64,000 bases of DNA from Psychrobacter immobilis (GCF_904846235.1 NZ_CAJGZN010000012.1:1-64000); one strand, 5' to 3'. Positions 28,341-38,010 are shown, counted from the first letter of the stretch. Made by a program: numbers and translations. The notes: generated by a model from the letters alone, not told the origin.

Positions 28341-28996
28341 ATGAAAAATATCACTGAAGCAATGAACTGGCGCTATAGTACAAAAGAATTTGATACCAAT
28401 AAGAAAATCTCAGCAGAAGACTTCCAAAGTCTAAAGGATATTTTGCGCCTCAGTCCTTCGAGTACCAACATTCAACCTTGGCATTTTGTGATTGCTGATG
28501 ATGAAGCTGGTAAAGCCCGAATCTCAAAAGGCACTGAGGGCATGTATGAGTTCAACGATGCCAAAGTAAAAGGTGCCTCGCACGTCATTGTATTCTGTGG
28601 CCGTGTCTATGCTGATGATGAGTTTTTGATGACATCTTAGAAAAAGAAGATGCAGATGGTCGTTTTGCAGAGCCAAAATTTAAAGAGCAAATGCATCAGA
28701 CGCGTAAAATGTTTTTGGACATTCGTCGTTATGAGCAAAAGGACGAGCCACATTGGTTGGTAGAGCAATTGTATCTTAATATGGGCGCGCTGCTACTAGG
28801 GGTTGCAACCTTAGGTATTGATGCGGTGCCGATGGAAGGAGCGGACTTAAAAGCACTTGATGAAGAGTTTGATTTACGTAGTAAAGGCTACACCGCTGTG
28901 GCGGTCGTGTCGCTTGGTTATCGTAGTAAAGAGGACTTTAACGCTGAGCTGCCAAAATCACGTTTTGATGAAGAAACGATTATCACGAAAGCCTAG
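28341..28996 (+). pseudogene. nfsB: NAD(P)H nitroreductase (NfsB type), disrupted by a frameshift
   Basis: Two ORFs together make one NfsB-type flavin nitroreductase of ~218 residues. The first part reads from ATG 28341 (GGAG upstream): MKNITEAMNWRYSTKEFD, SPSSTNIQPWHFVIAD. The frame breaks at a T5 run (28623-28627): in the given frame ADDEFLMTS ends in a stop, but with one extra base there the reading continues DDILEKEDADGRFAEPKF and joins QMHQTRKMFLD, GALLLGVATLGIDAVPMEG, to stop at 28996. A single-base deletion is therefore the simplest explanation. It could be a true inactivation, a slippage site or a sequencing error. Confidence 0.82.
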
Positions 28997-29071
28997 CCAG
29001 TTATTATCTAAGCAAAGAACATTTTTAATAGACATATCTACTAAATACTATATGTAAAAAGTCTATTCAAG

Positions 29072-29106
29072 AGCCTCATAAACTGACTGTTTATGGGGCT
29101 TTTTTT
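29072..29106 (+). terminator. Rho-independent terminator after the nitroreductase
   Basis: 12-bp arms (agcctcataaac / gtttatggggct, one mismatch), five-base loop, then T7. The rest of the 335 bp before the next gene is AT-rich and should hold the promoter of the aldehyde oxidoreductase operon. Confidence 0.85.
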
Positions 29107-29331
29107 AGCCAGATTTACTTTGAAATAACGTTAAAAACTAAGGATAAAAAATATACCACCTATTAGCAGCGCTAACATTTCGATACTCTCGCAGATTAGA
29201 AACTACACTGGAATCCCTACAAAGTAAAAACAAAACAACTGTTTTCATACGTCATAATAAATTTATTGACGCTGTCATTTTGAAGCGTATTTCACCATTC
29301 TATTATGTTCATCTGCCAGCGAGAAGCCAGC

Positions 29332-30003
29332 ATGTCTACTTTGACCTTAACAATCAATAAGCAAGATTATCAGCTTGAAAATCTTGACGCCCGTACGACA
29401 CTGCTCGACGTCTGTCGTCAGCACCTACAAATTACTGGACCCAAAAAAGGCTGCGACCATGGTCAATGCGGGGCATGTACCATGCTCATCAATGGACGAC
29501 GGGTTAATTCTTGTCTGACGCTCGCTGTTATGCATGATGGTGATGACATCACAACGATCGAAGGCATTGGAATGCCAGAGTCATTATCGGCATTGCAGCA
29601 AGCATTTAAAGACAATGATGCTTTTCAGTGTGGGTATTGTACGCCTGGTCAGATTTGTTCAGCCACCGCATTGATAGAAGAAGTGAAGCAAAACTGGCCA
29701 AGCCATGTCAGCACCGACTTAAAAAATCCTGATGGTCTCCTTGTACAAGAAATTGCTGAGCGCATGAGCGGTAATATCTGCCGTTGCTCAGCTTATCCAA
29801 ATATTATCAAAGCCATTTCACAAGTGCTTGAAAGCCAGGTATCAGATAGTCAAACACAAGAGCCTAGTACTCAAAAAGCAGACAATACAGTGCAAAACTC
29901 AAGCGTGACAGGTATTTGGTCGCCGCCACCGAGCGAGGCGCAACTTGGTAAGACCTCAGCGAATAACAAGACAGCAACTGCTACAACAGGAGGCCGCTCA
30001 TGA
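29332..30003 (+). CDS. paoA: Aldehyde oxidoreductase, [2Fe-2S] subunit (PaoA type)
   Basis: Iron-sulfur subunit (223 aa) of a xanthine-oxidase-family heterotrimer. Plant-type ferredoxin cysteines C41, C46, C49 and C61 (GCDHGQCGACT, NSC) hold one cluster; C100, C103, C150, C152 (QCGYCTPGQ, ICRCSAYPNI) hold the second. E. coli PaoA has a Tat signal peptide, but here the protein starts directly at the ferredoxin domain, so the enzyme may stay in the cytoplasm. An unusual Ser/Thr/Gln-rich tail of ~50 residues follows the domain. ATG 29332 follows GAGAAG. Stop overlaps the paoB start. Confidence 0.9.
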   Translation: MSTLTLTINKQDYQLENLDARTTLLDVCRQHLQITGPKKGCDHGQCGACTMLINGRRVNSCLTLAVMHDGDDITTIEGIGMPESLSALQQAFKDNDAFQCGYCTPGQICSATALIEEVKQNWPSHVSTDLKNPDGLLVQEIAERMSGNICRCSAYPNIIKAISQVLESQVSDSQTQEPSTQKADNTVQNSSVTGIWSPPPSEAQLGKTSANNKTATATTGGRS

Positions 30004-30992
30004 AACGCTTTGAATACAGTCGTGCTGATGCACCAGAGCAAGCGGCAATATCTGCCAGTACTGAGGATGCGTCTTTTATCGCAGGCGGTACCAACTTATT
30101 AGACTTGATGAAACTAGAGATTGAGACGCCAGTTAAATTGGTCGATATTACCCGCTTAGAATTAGAGCAAGTTGAATCTACTGCTGATGGTGGTTTGCGT
30201 ATCGGTACGCTTGTGACCAATAGTGATTTGGCGGCTCATCCTAAAGTTATTGCAAATTACCCAGTATTATCCCGAGCGATTTTGGCAGGGGCGACTGGTC
30301 AGTTGCGCAATAAAGCAACGACTGGCGGTAACTTCTTACAGCGTACCCGTTGCTACTATTTTTATCAGACAGATAGCGCATGCAACAAACGTGAACCGGG
30401 CACAGGTTGTCCTGCTATTAATGGTGAGAACCGTACGCTGGCTATTCTAGGCACGAGTGATGCCTGTATTGCTCAGCACCCATCTGACATGGCAGTGGCC
30501 ATGCGCTTGCTGGATGCCACTATTGAGACAGTCAAAGCTGACGGCTCGACTCGTACCATCAATGTGAAAGACTTTTATTGCTTACCGAAAGAGACGCCGC
30601 ATATCGAAAATGTATTAGAGGCAGGGGAGTTAATCACTCATGTTGTATTACCTGCGCCTATCAAAGGTATGCACACCTATGACAAAGTGCGAGATCGCGC
30701 CTCATATGCGTTTGCGCTCGTGTCCTGTGCCGCAGTGATAGACGCTGATGATAACGGTAATCTAAAAACGGTACGATTGGCATTTGGTGGTATCGGTACG
30801 GAGCCATGGCGTAATGAAGAAGTTGAGGCACTTTTAACGGATACCGATGGCAATAATGACATTATCGCGCAAGCCGCTGATCTGTTATTGAATGATGCCA
30901 AAGGTAATGGTCAAAACGACTTTAAGATACCGTTGACGCGTCGCCTACTAAAACAAGTCATTCAGCGCGCACTAGCGGGCGAGGGAGCATAA
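30000..30992 (+). CDS. paoB: Aldehyde oxidoreductase, FAD-binding subunit (PaoB type)
   Basis: FAD subunit (330 aa) that passes electrons from the iron-sulfur centres to the acceptor. The FAD site is FIAGGTNLLDLMK (~26-38) and the LRNKATTGGNFLQRTRC segment. Cysteines C118, C128, C137 and possibly C156 lie in the insertion typical of PaoB/YagS, which in E. coli binds an extra [4Fe-4S] cluster. The C-terminal CO-dehydrogenase-flavoprotein domain shows YDKVRDRASYAFALVS and LAFGGIGTEPWR. The start overlaps the paoA stop by four bases, and only two bases separate it from paoC. Confidence 0.92.
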   Translation: MKRFEYSRADAPEQAAISASTEDASFIAGGTNLLDLMKLEIETPVKLVDITRLELEQVESTADGGLRIGTLVTNSDLAAHPKVIANYPVLSRAILAGATGQLRNKATTGGNFLQRTRCYYFYQTDSACNKREPGTGCPAINGENRTLAILGTSDACIAQHPSDMAVAMRLLDATIETVKADGSTRTINVKDFYCLPKETPHIENVLEAGELITHVVLPAPIKGMHTYDKVRDRASYAFALVSCAAVIDADDNGNLKTVRLAFGGIGTEPWRNEEVEALLTDTDGNNDIIAQAADLLLNDAKGNGQNDFKIPLTRRLLKQVIQRALAGEGA

Positions 30993-30994
30993 TC

Positions 30995-33433
30995 ATGTCA
31001 TTATTTGAATCAATCACTCAGTCAGAACCGACCAAAAAAATGACCATGGATGAACCTGTTGAGTCTTTGTTTAGCACAACAGCGAGCAAACTGGTCGGTA
31101 AGCCAATTAACCGTGTTGACGGCTCGCTGAAGGTTAGTGGGCAAGCGCCTTACAGTGCCGAAATTCACTTAGATAACAAAGCGTACGGTGTTTTAGTCGG
31201 TGCGACCATTGCCAAAGGTCAAGTCGAAAATATTGATAGCAGTTCTTTAGATGGCATTCCTAATATTATCAAGGTCGTGACAGATCCTAAGCATTTCTTG
31301 CGTAATTCTCAGCAAGGCGGACTAAAAAAAGCCCCGAAGCAGGGAGCGACTGAGATCTTTTATCATGGTCAACCTATTGCGGTGGTCATCGCTGAAACCT
31401 TTGAATCAGCAACAGAAGGGGCAAATGCGCTTAAAGTCACTTATAAAGATGAAACTGACCAAGCAGCATTAAATTTTACTAAAGAGTTGTCCAACGCTCA
31501 TGAAGTCGATGAAAAAAAAGGCTCTGACAAAAATTATGTCCAAGGCGATCCTGAGCAAGGTCTAGCTGATGCTGAGGTAACACTAGATCGCTTCTATCAT
31601 ACGCCAAGTCAAAACAGTGCGGCGATGGAACCACATGCGACGTTGGCGCATTGGGAAGAAGATAAGCTGATACTTTATACTTCTAATCAAATGCTAGCTT
31701 CTTGTAAGCAGCAAGTGATGGATGCGCTAGATCTAAACAAAGATCAAGTTCAGCTAATCGCATATTATGTGGGTGGTGGGTTCGGTAGTAAGCTCGGTAT
31801 TGCCCCTGAATCTATTGCCGCTGCCATTGCGTCAAAAGAGCTTGGTCGTCCAGTATTGATTACCATGACCCGTCCACAGGTGATGGAAGCAACCGTCAGA
31901 CGCTCAAATACTCGTCAGCGCATTGCAATTGGCTGCGATAAAAATGGCGTTATCGATACGTTGATTCACGATACTATTTCTAGCAATTTGCCAGATGAGG
32001 CGTTCTTTGAGCCAACTGCCTTGTCTACGCACTATCTATATAGTGGTAAAAACCGCCGTGTAAATTATGAAATGGTCGACATGAACCAAGTGCTATCAGG
32101 TTCGATGCGTGCGCCTGGTGAAGCGGTCGGTATGATTGCCGTTGAATGTGCAATGGATGAATTGGCTGCGCAGTTAGACCTTGATCCTCTAGAGCTGCGC
32201 CGCCTTAATGAACCCGAAAAAGACCCTAGTAAAGACATTCCATTTTCGACGCGCCAGCTGATTGCCTGTATGGAGCAAGGTGCTGAGCATTTCGGTTGGA
32301 GTCAGCGCAACACAAAACCTGCCAGTCAATTAGAAGGCGACTGGTGGATAGGCACAGGCATGGCTGCGGCCGCACGTGGTAATCAGTTACAGTCTTCTGA
32401 AGCGCGCGCAACTTTGCAAATCGATAAGTCAAAAGCGCTCGGTGTCAAAGCGGTTATTGAGACAGATATGACAGATATTGGTACAGGGTCTTATACAGTG
32501 TTTTCTCAGGTAGCTGCAGATTTATTAGGACTACCTATTGACCATATCGAGATGAAGTTAGGCGATAGTGCCTTACCACCTGCATCTGGTTCTGGTGGTA
32601 GTTGGGGCGCAGCGAGTGCAGGTAGTGGTGTATACCTTGCTTGTGAGCAGCTGCGTGAGATGCTAGCAGAAAAAGTCGGTCTATACCCTGATACGATTCA
32701 GCTAGATAATGGTCAAATTAAGCAAGTAGGCAAGCATGATCTGACTACAATAGAGGCAGCCAAAGAGAACGGTCAAGCGTTTGCTGATAGCACTATTGAT
32801 AAGATATCTGAAACGACCGGAGTCTCATTTTCAGAGAATGTATTAGAAGAACAGACAGCATCAGAAAAATATGATTTTGACAATACAGAATCATATGCGC
32901 TTGCTGACGTGATCGCAGGCTACGAGGAGCAAAAAGTCAGTGCCAAAGGACAGATAAAGCCAGGTAAAAATGGTAAAAAGTATCGTCAGTCTTCTTTTGG
33001 TGCAAACTTTGCTGAAGTAGCTGTTCATAAAGTTACTGGTGAGATTCGAGTAAAACGCATGACAGGCGCATTTGCCGCAGGTCGTATTCTTAACCATAAA
33101 ACAGCGACTTCGCAATGCTATGGTGGCATGGTATTCGGTATTGGCTCAGCGTTGATGGAAGAGGTCATCCACGATAAACGTGACGGACGCATGTGTAACC
33201 ATGATCTCGCTGAATATCATGTGCCAGTCAATGCCGATGTACCACAGTTAGATGTGATATTGGTCGAAGAGGATGATCCTTGTACCAACCCAATGCATAT
33301 CAAGGGTATTGGTGAGACAGCTATTGCTGGCGCTGCCGCCGCGATTGCTAATGCTGTCTATAACGCAGTTGGCGTACGTGTTTATGATTTTCCGATTACG
33401 CTTGATAAGCTACTTTACGAGATGCCAGAGTAA
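30995..33433 (+). CDS. paoC: Aldehyde oxidoreductase, molybdenum cofactor subunit (PaoC type)
   Basis: Catalytic subunit (812 aa) binding molybdopterin cytosine dinucleotide and oxidising aldehydes, often aromatic ones, to acids. Domain signatures: KPINRVDGSLKVSGQAPYSAE (start), GGGFGSKLG, SMRAPGEAVGMIAVECAMDELA, GSGGSWGAASAG, and the catalytic Glu E774 in KGIGETAIAG. The length is somewhat above PaoC of E. coli (732 aa) because of a N-terminal stretch of ~30 residues and an acidic insertion near 600-640 (IDKISETTGVSFSENVLEEQ). A terminator lies just after the gene. Confidence 0.93.
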   Translation: MSLFESITQSEPTKKMTMDEPVESLFSTTASKLVGKPINRVDGSLKVSGQAPYSAEIHLDNKAYGVLVGATIAKGQVENIDSSSLDGIPNIIKVVTDPKHFLRNSQQGGLKKAPKQGATEIFYHGQPIAVVIAETFESATEGANALKVTYKDETDQAALNFTKELSNAHEVDEKKGSDKNYVQGDPEQGLADAEVTLDRFYHTPSQNSAAMEPHATLAHWEEDKLILYTSNQMLASCKQQVMDALDLNKDQVQLIAYYVGGGFGSKLGIAPESIAAAIASKELGRPVLITMTRPQVMEATVRRSNTRQRIAIGCDKNGVIDTLIHDTISSNLPDEAFFEPTALSTHYLYSGKNRRVNYEMVDMNQVLSGSMRAPGEAVGMIAVECAMDELAAQLDLDPLELRRLNEPEKDPSKDIPFSTRQLIACMEQGAEHFGWSQRNTKPASQLEGDWWIGTGMAAAARGNQLQSSEARATLQIDKSKALGVKAVIETDMTDIGTGSYTVFSQVAADLLGLPIDHIEMKLGDSALPPASGSGGSWGAASAGSGVYLACEQLREMLAEKVGLYPDTIQLDNGQIKQVGKHDLTTIEAAKENGQAFADSTIDKISETTGVSFSENVLEEQTASEKYDFDNTESYALADVIAGYEEQKVSAKGQIKPGKNGKKYRQSSFGANFAEVAVHKVTGEIRVKRMTGAFAAGRILNHKTATSQCYGGMVFGIGSALMEEVIHDKRDGRMCNHDLAEYHVPVNADVPQLDVILVEEDDPCTNPMHIKGIGETAIAGAAAAIANAVYNAVGVRVYDFPITLDKLLYEMPE

Positions 33434-33458
33434 TTTTTTGAGCCATATGTACGACAGG

Positions 33459-33482
33459 AACCCGCTTAATGAGCGGGTTTTT
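33459..33482 (+). terminator. Terminator after paoC
   Basis: Arms aacccgct and agcgggtt with a short loop and a T-run to 33482. It would reduce read-through from paoABC into the maturation genes. Confidence 0.8.
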
Positions 33483-33544
33483 ATAACTCAATCAGCAGTA
33501 TATTTCGTCATTTTCAAGAAAATAACTACCAAATAAGAGGCGTT

Positions 33545-34882
33545 ATGAATCAGGTCGCTGACATTCTTAAGCTAGCAATCAAAGCTAAGCAACAAGGTAT
33601 TGATGCTGTATTGGCAACGGTGGTACGTACTGAAGGCTCAGCATATCGCCGTGCTGGCGCGATGATGCTCATCTGTGAGGATGGTCGCTCAGTTGGGATG
33701 ATTAGTGGTGGTTGCTTGGAGCCGCATATTATCAAACGTGCCTTTTGGCTTACTCGTAACGGTGCCAATGTGCAAGTTTATCAGACGGGTGATGATATTA
33801 AATATGCTGACGATGGCCAAGCGCAAGCAGGTGTGAAGCAAACTAAGTCTGATATATATGATGAGCCAGATAGCAATTTAAATAGCGGCTTAGATGGCGG
33901 TTTAGATGAAGCAGACTTTGATGAGCTAAATTTTGGATTGGGCTGTAATGGGCGAGTGCACGTATTGTTTGAGCGACTAATGACAGCTACGCCATTGCTA
34001 GAGACAGTCCGTAATGTTCGACGTACTCAGCAGCCGATTATTGTAGCGACTTTGATTCGTGCTAACGACTATCAGCATCAAGGTTCTATATTGCAAGACA
34101 GTGGTAATTTGCAAATTGGGATGCGTATTAATTTAGGTGAATACTGCAATTTGGGAAGTGTTTCTGCACTAGGGAAAACAACTTTTTCAAGCATACTTGC
34201 CAATACTGTAGAAGAATTAGCAGAATATAAGCTGTCTGATAAAAATGCCGAATATGTGATAGTGGAAAACGGTAAGGTAACAACAGAGTGGCTTGTGCAA
34301 CGCCTGCAACCACAATTACGTCTATTGATTTGCGGGGCAGGTAACGACGTGATGCCACTAGTGACGATGGCTAAACTACAAGATTGGCATGTGACAGTTG
34401 TAGATAGCCGCGCGCAATATGCGACGCGTATGCGGTTTCCTCAAGCGGACGTTGTAATGTCGCTATCTTTAGACGACAGTGAGACTTTGCTGGAGCTCAG
34501 TAACAACGCAGCAGTTGCTCTGATGTCACACAGCTTGAGTCAAGATCGCGCGCGGCTAGCAATAATGCTCAAGCATCCAGACAATTATAAATACTTAGGA
34601 CAATTAGGGCCGCGCTATCGTACCGAACGCTTGATTAATGAAATCAGCACGAATATTAGCAATCCTACTATGTTAGAAGCGGGCATTCATAAACTGCATT
34701 ATCCGATTGGTTATAAGCTGGGTGGAGACGGCCCTGAGGCACTTGCGCTCGGCATCATGGCAGAGATTAATGCGGTCATGCACAATCAAGACGCTCCAGT
34801 AAATGGTTCATATAACAATGTTTCAAATATCCCAGCGGTGAGTAACGATACGGATGCCAATATTGTCCAGAGTGGCGTATGA
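33545..34882 (+). CDS. XdhC/PaoD-family molybdoenzyme maturation factor
   Basis: XdhC-type chaperone (445 aa) that binds the modified molybdenum cofactor and inserts it into the PaoC-like subunit. The N-terminal XdhC domain has TVVRTEGSAYRRAGAMMLI and GMISGGCLEPHI, with the Cys important for cofactor binding; the C-terminal Rossmann part has LLICGAGNDVMPLV, VTVVDSRAQYA and LGPRYRTERL. The length exceeds E. coli PaoD (318 aa), partly due to an acidic linker (DEPDSNLNSGLDGGLDEADF). It is preceded by AGAGG and overlaps the mocA start by four bases. Confidence 0.88.
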   Translation: MNQVADILKLAIKAKQQGIDAVLATVVRTEGSAYRRAGAMMLICEDGRSVGMISGGCLEPHIIKRAFWLTRNGANVQVYQTGDDIKYADDGQAQAGVKQTKSDIYDEPDSNLNSGLDGGLDEADFDELNFGLGCNGRVHVLFERLMTATPLLETVRNVRRTQQPIIVATLIRANDYQHQGSILQDSGNLQIGMRINLGEYCNLGSVSALGKTTFSSILANTVEELAEYKLSDKNAEYVIVENGKVTTEWLVQRLQPQLRLLICGAGNDVMPLVTMAKLQDWHVTVVDSRAQYATRMRFPQADVVMSLSLDDSETLLELSNNAAVALMSHSLSQDRARLAIMLKHPDNYKYLGQLGPRYRTERLINEISTNISNPTMLEAGIHKLHYPIGYKLGGDGPEALALGIMAEINAVMHNQDAPVNGSYNNVSNIPAVSNDTDANIVQSGV

Positions 34883-35601
34883 GTAAGCGTGCATTTACAG
34901 AAGGTGCTGAACACACAAAAAGTACTGAACAGCATAGCCAAAACCATGCGGTCATTATCTTGGCAAGTGGTCTCAGTCAGCGTCTCGGTGAACCTAAGCA
35001 GCTACTCATTAAGAATGGCGAGCCGTTGATTACTGATATGACTCGATTGGCAATAACGACCAATCCGCAAGTTATTGTCATTGTCATTCCTGATAACCAT
35101 CGTTTGATTGCTAGTATGATGACAGAGTTGGCCAATCAATATCCAACGGTTCAAATAGTGGTGAACTCACAAGCTGATACTGGTATGGCGCATAGTTTAC
35201 GTTTGGGTATTGAGACAATTGTTGCTTTTGAATCGACTTCAATCGATCAAGTACTCATCATGGGAGTCGATCAAGTATTGTTAGATAAGCTACATTTAAC
35301 AGCTTTGCTAGCGGGCAAGCAGACGGTAGTGGCCAGTCGCTATCACAGTTGGCAAGATTTAGCGAAACATCAAAATCGAGATCAAACGGTGTCTGATATT
35401 ATAGGTCTGCCTTTAGCAGTTAACTATAAATTGCTTAGACAGTGGCAGTCAGAATTGATAGGAGATAAAGGGCTTCGTCACCTCATTAGAGGGTTGCCCG
35501 CTGATCAAATAGGTGAGGTCGATAATGACCAACTTAGCTACGATATTGATACGCCCGAGCAGCTAGCATTTGCCAAACAACAAGGCTGGCTTGATAGCTA
35601 A
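34879..35601 (+). CDS. mocA: Molybdenum cofactor cytidylyltransferase (MocA type)
   Basis: A 240-residue nucleotidyltransferase that attaches CMP to molybdopterin to form MCD, the cofactor used by PaoC-type enzymes. The N-terminal signature is VIILASGLSQRLGEPKQLL (LAAGxSxRxGxxK pattern), and the metal site is in IMGVDQVL, a variant of the usual DMP. The C-terminal DNDQLSYDIDTPEQL is characteristic of MocA/MobA relatives. It is coupled to the XdhC gene by ATGA overlap, which supports a joint role in maturing the aldehyde oxidoreductase. GlmU-type or CinA-like function is unlikely given the context. Confidence 0.87.
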   Translation: MSKRAFTEGAEHTKSTEQHSQNHAVIILASGLSQRLGEPKQLLIKNGEPLITDMTRLAITTNPQVIVIVIPDNHRLIASMMTELANQYPTVQIVVNSQADTGMAHSLRLGIETIVAFESTSIDQVLIMGVDQVLLDKLHLTALLAGKQTVVASRYHSWQDLAKHQNRDQTVSDIIGLPLAVNYKLLRQWQSELIGDKGLRHLIRGLPADQIGEVDNDQLSYDIDTPEQLAFAKQQGWLDS

Positions 35602-35648
35602 CCTGATTAATTTAATTTATTTGAATAGTATTCATTTTGAACAACGAA

Positions 35649-36224
35649 ATGCGAGAGAATAAAATTATAAATACGATAGAAACCGAACGACTGTATCTCA
35701 GACAGTGGCAAGCGAGCGACTTTGCGCCATTCGCTGAGATGAACGCTAACCCTGAAGTAATGGAATACTTTCCTAAATTATTAACTACTTCGATGAGTAA
35801 TACTATCGCCAAAAAATGCCAGTCGCTGATTGATGATAATGGGTGGGGTTTTTGGGCGGTTAGTCTAAAAGAGACAGATACTTTTATCGGTATGGTTGGG
35901 TTAAATCATGCGTATGCCGATATGCCGTTTTCTCCTGCTGTTGAGATTGCTTGGCGCCTGCATAATGATTATTGGGGATTAGGGTATGCGACAGAGGCGG
36001 CAAGGGCTTCATTGAATTTTGCATTCGATACATTAGGACTAGATGAAGTCGTTGCCTTTACTGCCGTTATCAATAAGCGCTCACAATTGGTTATGGAGCG
36101 CCTTGGTATGACCAATACACAGGAGGATTTTTTTCACCCTATGCTTGAGTCTAATCATCGGCTCGCTGAGCATGTGCTGTACAAAATCACTCGGCAGCAG
36201 TGGCAGGATACGGTGCTCACTTAG
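35649..36224 (+). CDS. GNAT acetyltransferase (RimJ/RimL-like)
   Basis: A 191-residue GNAT domain protein. ETERLYLRQWQASDF is the RimJ/RimL-type start; the acetyl-CoA binding segment is YWGLGYATEAARASLNFAFDTLGLDEVVAFTAVIN, followed by RSQLVMERLGM. Substrate is unknown; members modify ribosomal proteins, spermidine or small amines. ATG 35649 is preferred; a TTG at 35637 is in frame. It is convergent with the methyltransferase gene, with only 19 bp between stops. Confidence 0.87.
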   Translation: MRENKIINTIETERLYLRQWQASDFAPFAEMNANPEVMEYFPKLLTTSMSNTIAKKCQSLIDDNGWGFWAVSLKETDTFIGMVGLNHAYADMPFSPAVEIAWRLHNDYWGLGYATEAARASLNFAFDTLGLDEVVAFTAVINKRSQLVMERLGMTNTQEDFFHPMLESNHRLAEHVLYKITRQQWQDTVLT

Positions 36225-36243
36225 CTGCATTGATGGCTGTCTT

Positions 36244-36924
36244 TTACTCTGTTTGGCTACTATTATCACGCGAAAACGTCAGAATATGCCCTTTAAAAGG
36301 TAAGTCTAGATAAGTAGTATTTTCAGGTTTGACATGCTTACTACTAAAGCCAAACTCAGTCATCTTGTTGGTTAACTTGTTTTTGCGACCGCGACCAGGA
36401 TCGACCACGATGACCTCGCAAGTCGGCATAGCATGACGGTCAATGAACTCAGCCAATATATCAATGTGTTGGTCTTCATATAGCAAGTCACTGCCGATAA
36501 TCATATCAAATTTACCCAAATGGCTATTGTCTTCTGCCCAATCTAAACGCTCAAAATTAATCTCTTTATTATTATTCAGCGTGGTATTTCTATCAAGGAA
36601 ATACTCAACCGTTGGATGATAGTCAGTCGCTGTGATGTCCGCATGTCTATGATTCAGTAGCAAACTAGAGAGCGCCATACCGCAGCCAACTTCCAAAATA
36701 CGTTTGCCTGCAATATCGTAATCGAGCATATGATTGGCCAGCACCAAGCTTGACGGCCATATCACCCCAAACATCGGCCAAGAAGCGGAGCAAATGCCAA
36801 GTTTTAACGCTTCGTCATCAGGGTCGCTAAATTGTTGATTGTCACGTAGTGTGCAAATATGAATGTCGGTATTGCCAATTTCAATCGTTTGATAACGCAC
36901 GCGCACAGTGGTCAGCGAAGTCAT
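36244..36924 (-). CDS. SAM-dependent methyltransferase, lysine-methyltransferase-like
   Basis: A 226-residue class I methyltransferase of the Methyltransf_16 (METTL21-like) type. GVIWPSSLVLANHML and the SAM motif ILEVGCGMALSSLLL lead to motif II ITATDY and the characteristic DLLY (IIGSDLLYED, the post-motif-II DxxY of protein lysine methyltransferases). No partner protein is adjacent, so the substrate is unknown. Convergent with the GNAT gene. Confidence 0.84.
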   Translation of the reverse strand: MTSLTTVRVRYQTIEIGNTDIHICTLRDNQQFSDPDDEALKLGICSASWPMFGVIWPSSLVLANHMLDYDIAGKRILEVGCGMALSSLLLNHRHADITATDYHPTVEYFLDRNTTLNNNKEINFERLDWAEDNSHLGKFDMIIGSDLLYEDQHIDILAEFIDRHAMPTCEVIVVDPGRGRKNKLTNKMTEFGFSSKHVKPENTTYLDLPFKGHILTFSRDNSSQTE

Positions 36925-37343
36925 AAACTGTCCTAAAAAATAAGCAAGAATGCAAGGTTTGGCAGGGGTTGCCGATTTCGGTAGGGTACAACGTTGGAAA
37001 AGATAATTAAAATATTGGAAGCTGTATAGATATTTGAATGATTAGAGGTTTGTGGCAACTTAAGTCGTGGCAAGAAAATACCTAAGCGTCTGAGGAGAGT
37101 ATGACCTAAATTCTGACAAGTTATTGTTAATTCTGAGAGTATTGTTATTACTGCGTAGAGTAAACTAATATCAGAGACTGATAGAGATAAAGATGGTACG
37201 AAAGAGATCTATATGAGAATAAGCGGTGCGCTTGATTTGAGCTAAGCGCACTGCTTATGCTCGCATAAAAGATTGAGATTAGGCATCAAATCAGTCAATG
37301 CAACGGAATGAATTAAGCGAGTTAAATCAGTTAAGAAACCTCC
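36925..37343. other. Intergenic region with one 15-bp hairpin
   Basis: 419 bases without a gene. The arms ataagcggtgcgctt (37219-37233) and aagcgcactgcttat (37244-37258) pair with one mismatch; this lies 85 bp beyond the 3' end of the minus-strand gene group and may be its terminator despite a poor T-run. Nothing else is recognised. Confidence 0.5.
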
Positions 37344-37970
37344 TTAGTTAAGAAATCTCAATCCAGAGGTTTTGAGTGCCCATACCAGCTCTACAAAAGC
37401 GCGACTGTTGGTCAAAGGTTCACCATCGATGATGAGAACGTAGCCTGCATTATCTATCCATAAAAACACAAAGCTGGTCTCAGGAATGAGTAGGTCGACC
37501 TGCTGAAAAAACGAGATGGCTTGGCTTTCTACCGCCCATCCACGTTGCTTTTGGCGAAGCATAAATCCTGAAAAATCAGCGGCGGCGACACTGAGCATAT
37601 CTGCTTCTTCTTGACTATAGCCCACTCGCGCTAAACAAAACCCTTCATCAGAGCCGATCGCGGCACGGCGTTTACCAGATAAGCTCGCCACGACATAAGG
37701 CAAAAACTGGTCCAATGGCAAGTTAGGCGCTGGTAAAAACAGCGACAGCTTTTCAATCCAACCTTGTTCGATAAAGCCTTGTAGCCATTGTTCAGAATAA
37801 CGCTGAAGCCAGTCAGCAGCGAGCAGTGTCTGATCATAAGACAGCAAATCCTGTAATGCCAGCTGCTCATCAGTTGGTTCGTTCTGTGAAAACGCCTCAA
37901 AAATACCAGCTGGCGTCAGGGTAAGATAGGTTTTATCAGCATTTAAGTAAGAGGACATAGTAACTACCAT
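37344..37970 (-). CDS. Unrecognised protein, last gene of the roadblock-PAS-PhnD group (208 aa)
   Basis: No family recognised. There is no signal peptide or membrane helix. The middle region is hydrophobic and helical (LPLDQFLPYVVASLSGKRRAA), and the C-terminal third (FVFLWIDNAGYVLIIDGEPL, FVELVWALKTSGLRFL) has an alternating strand pattern. The first of two possible starts is 37970; a second ATG at 37958 is also possible. It is the last of five genes reading the same way; a 107-bp repeat lies between it and the preceding gene. Function unknown, but position suggests membership in the same system. Confidence 0.62.
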   Translation of the reverse strand: MVVTMSSYLNADKTYLTLTPAGIFEAFSQNEPTDEQLALQDLLSYDQTLLAADWLQRYSEQWLQGFIEQGWIEKLSLFLPAPNLPLDQFLPYVVASLSGKRRAAIGSDEGFCLARVGYSQEEADMLSVAAADFSGFMLRQKQRGWAVESQAISFFQQVDLLIPETSFVFLWIDNAGYVLIIDGEPLTNSRAFVELVWALKTSGLRFLN

Positions 37971-38010
37971 TATGATAAAAGTGATTAATAAGTGACAAAT
38001 TAAGCTTTCA

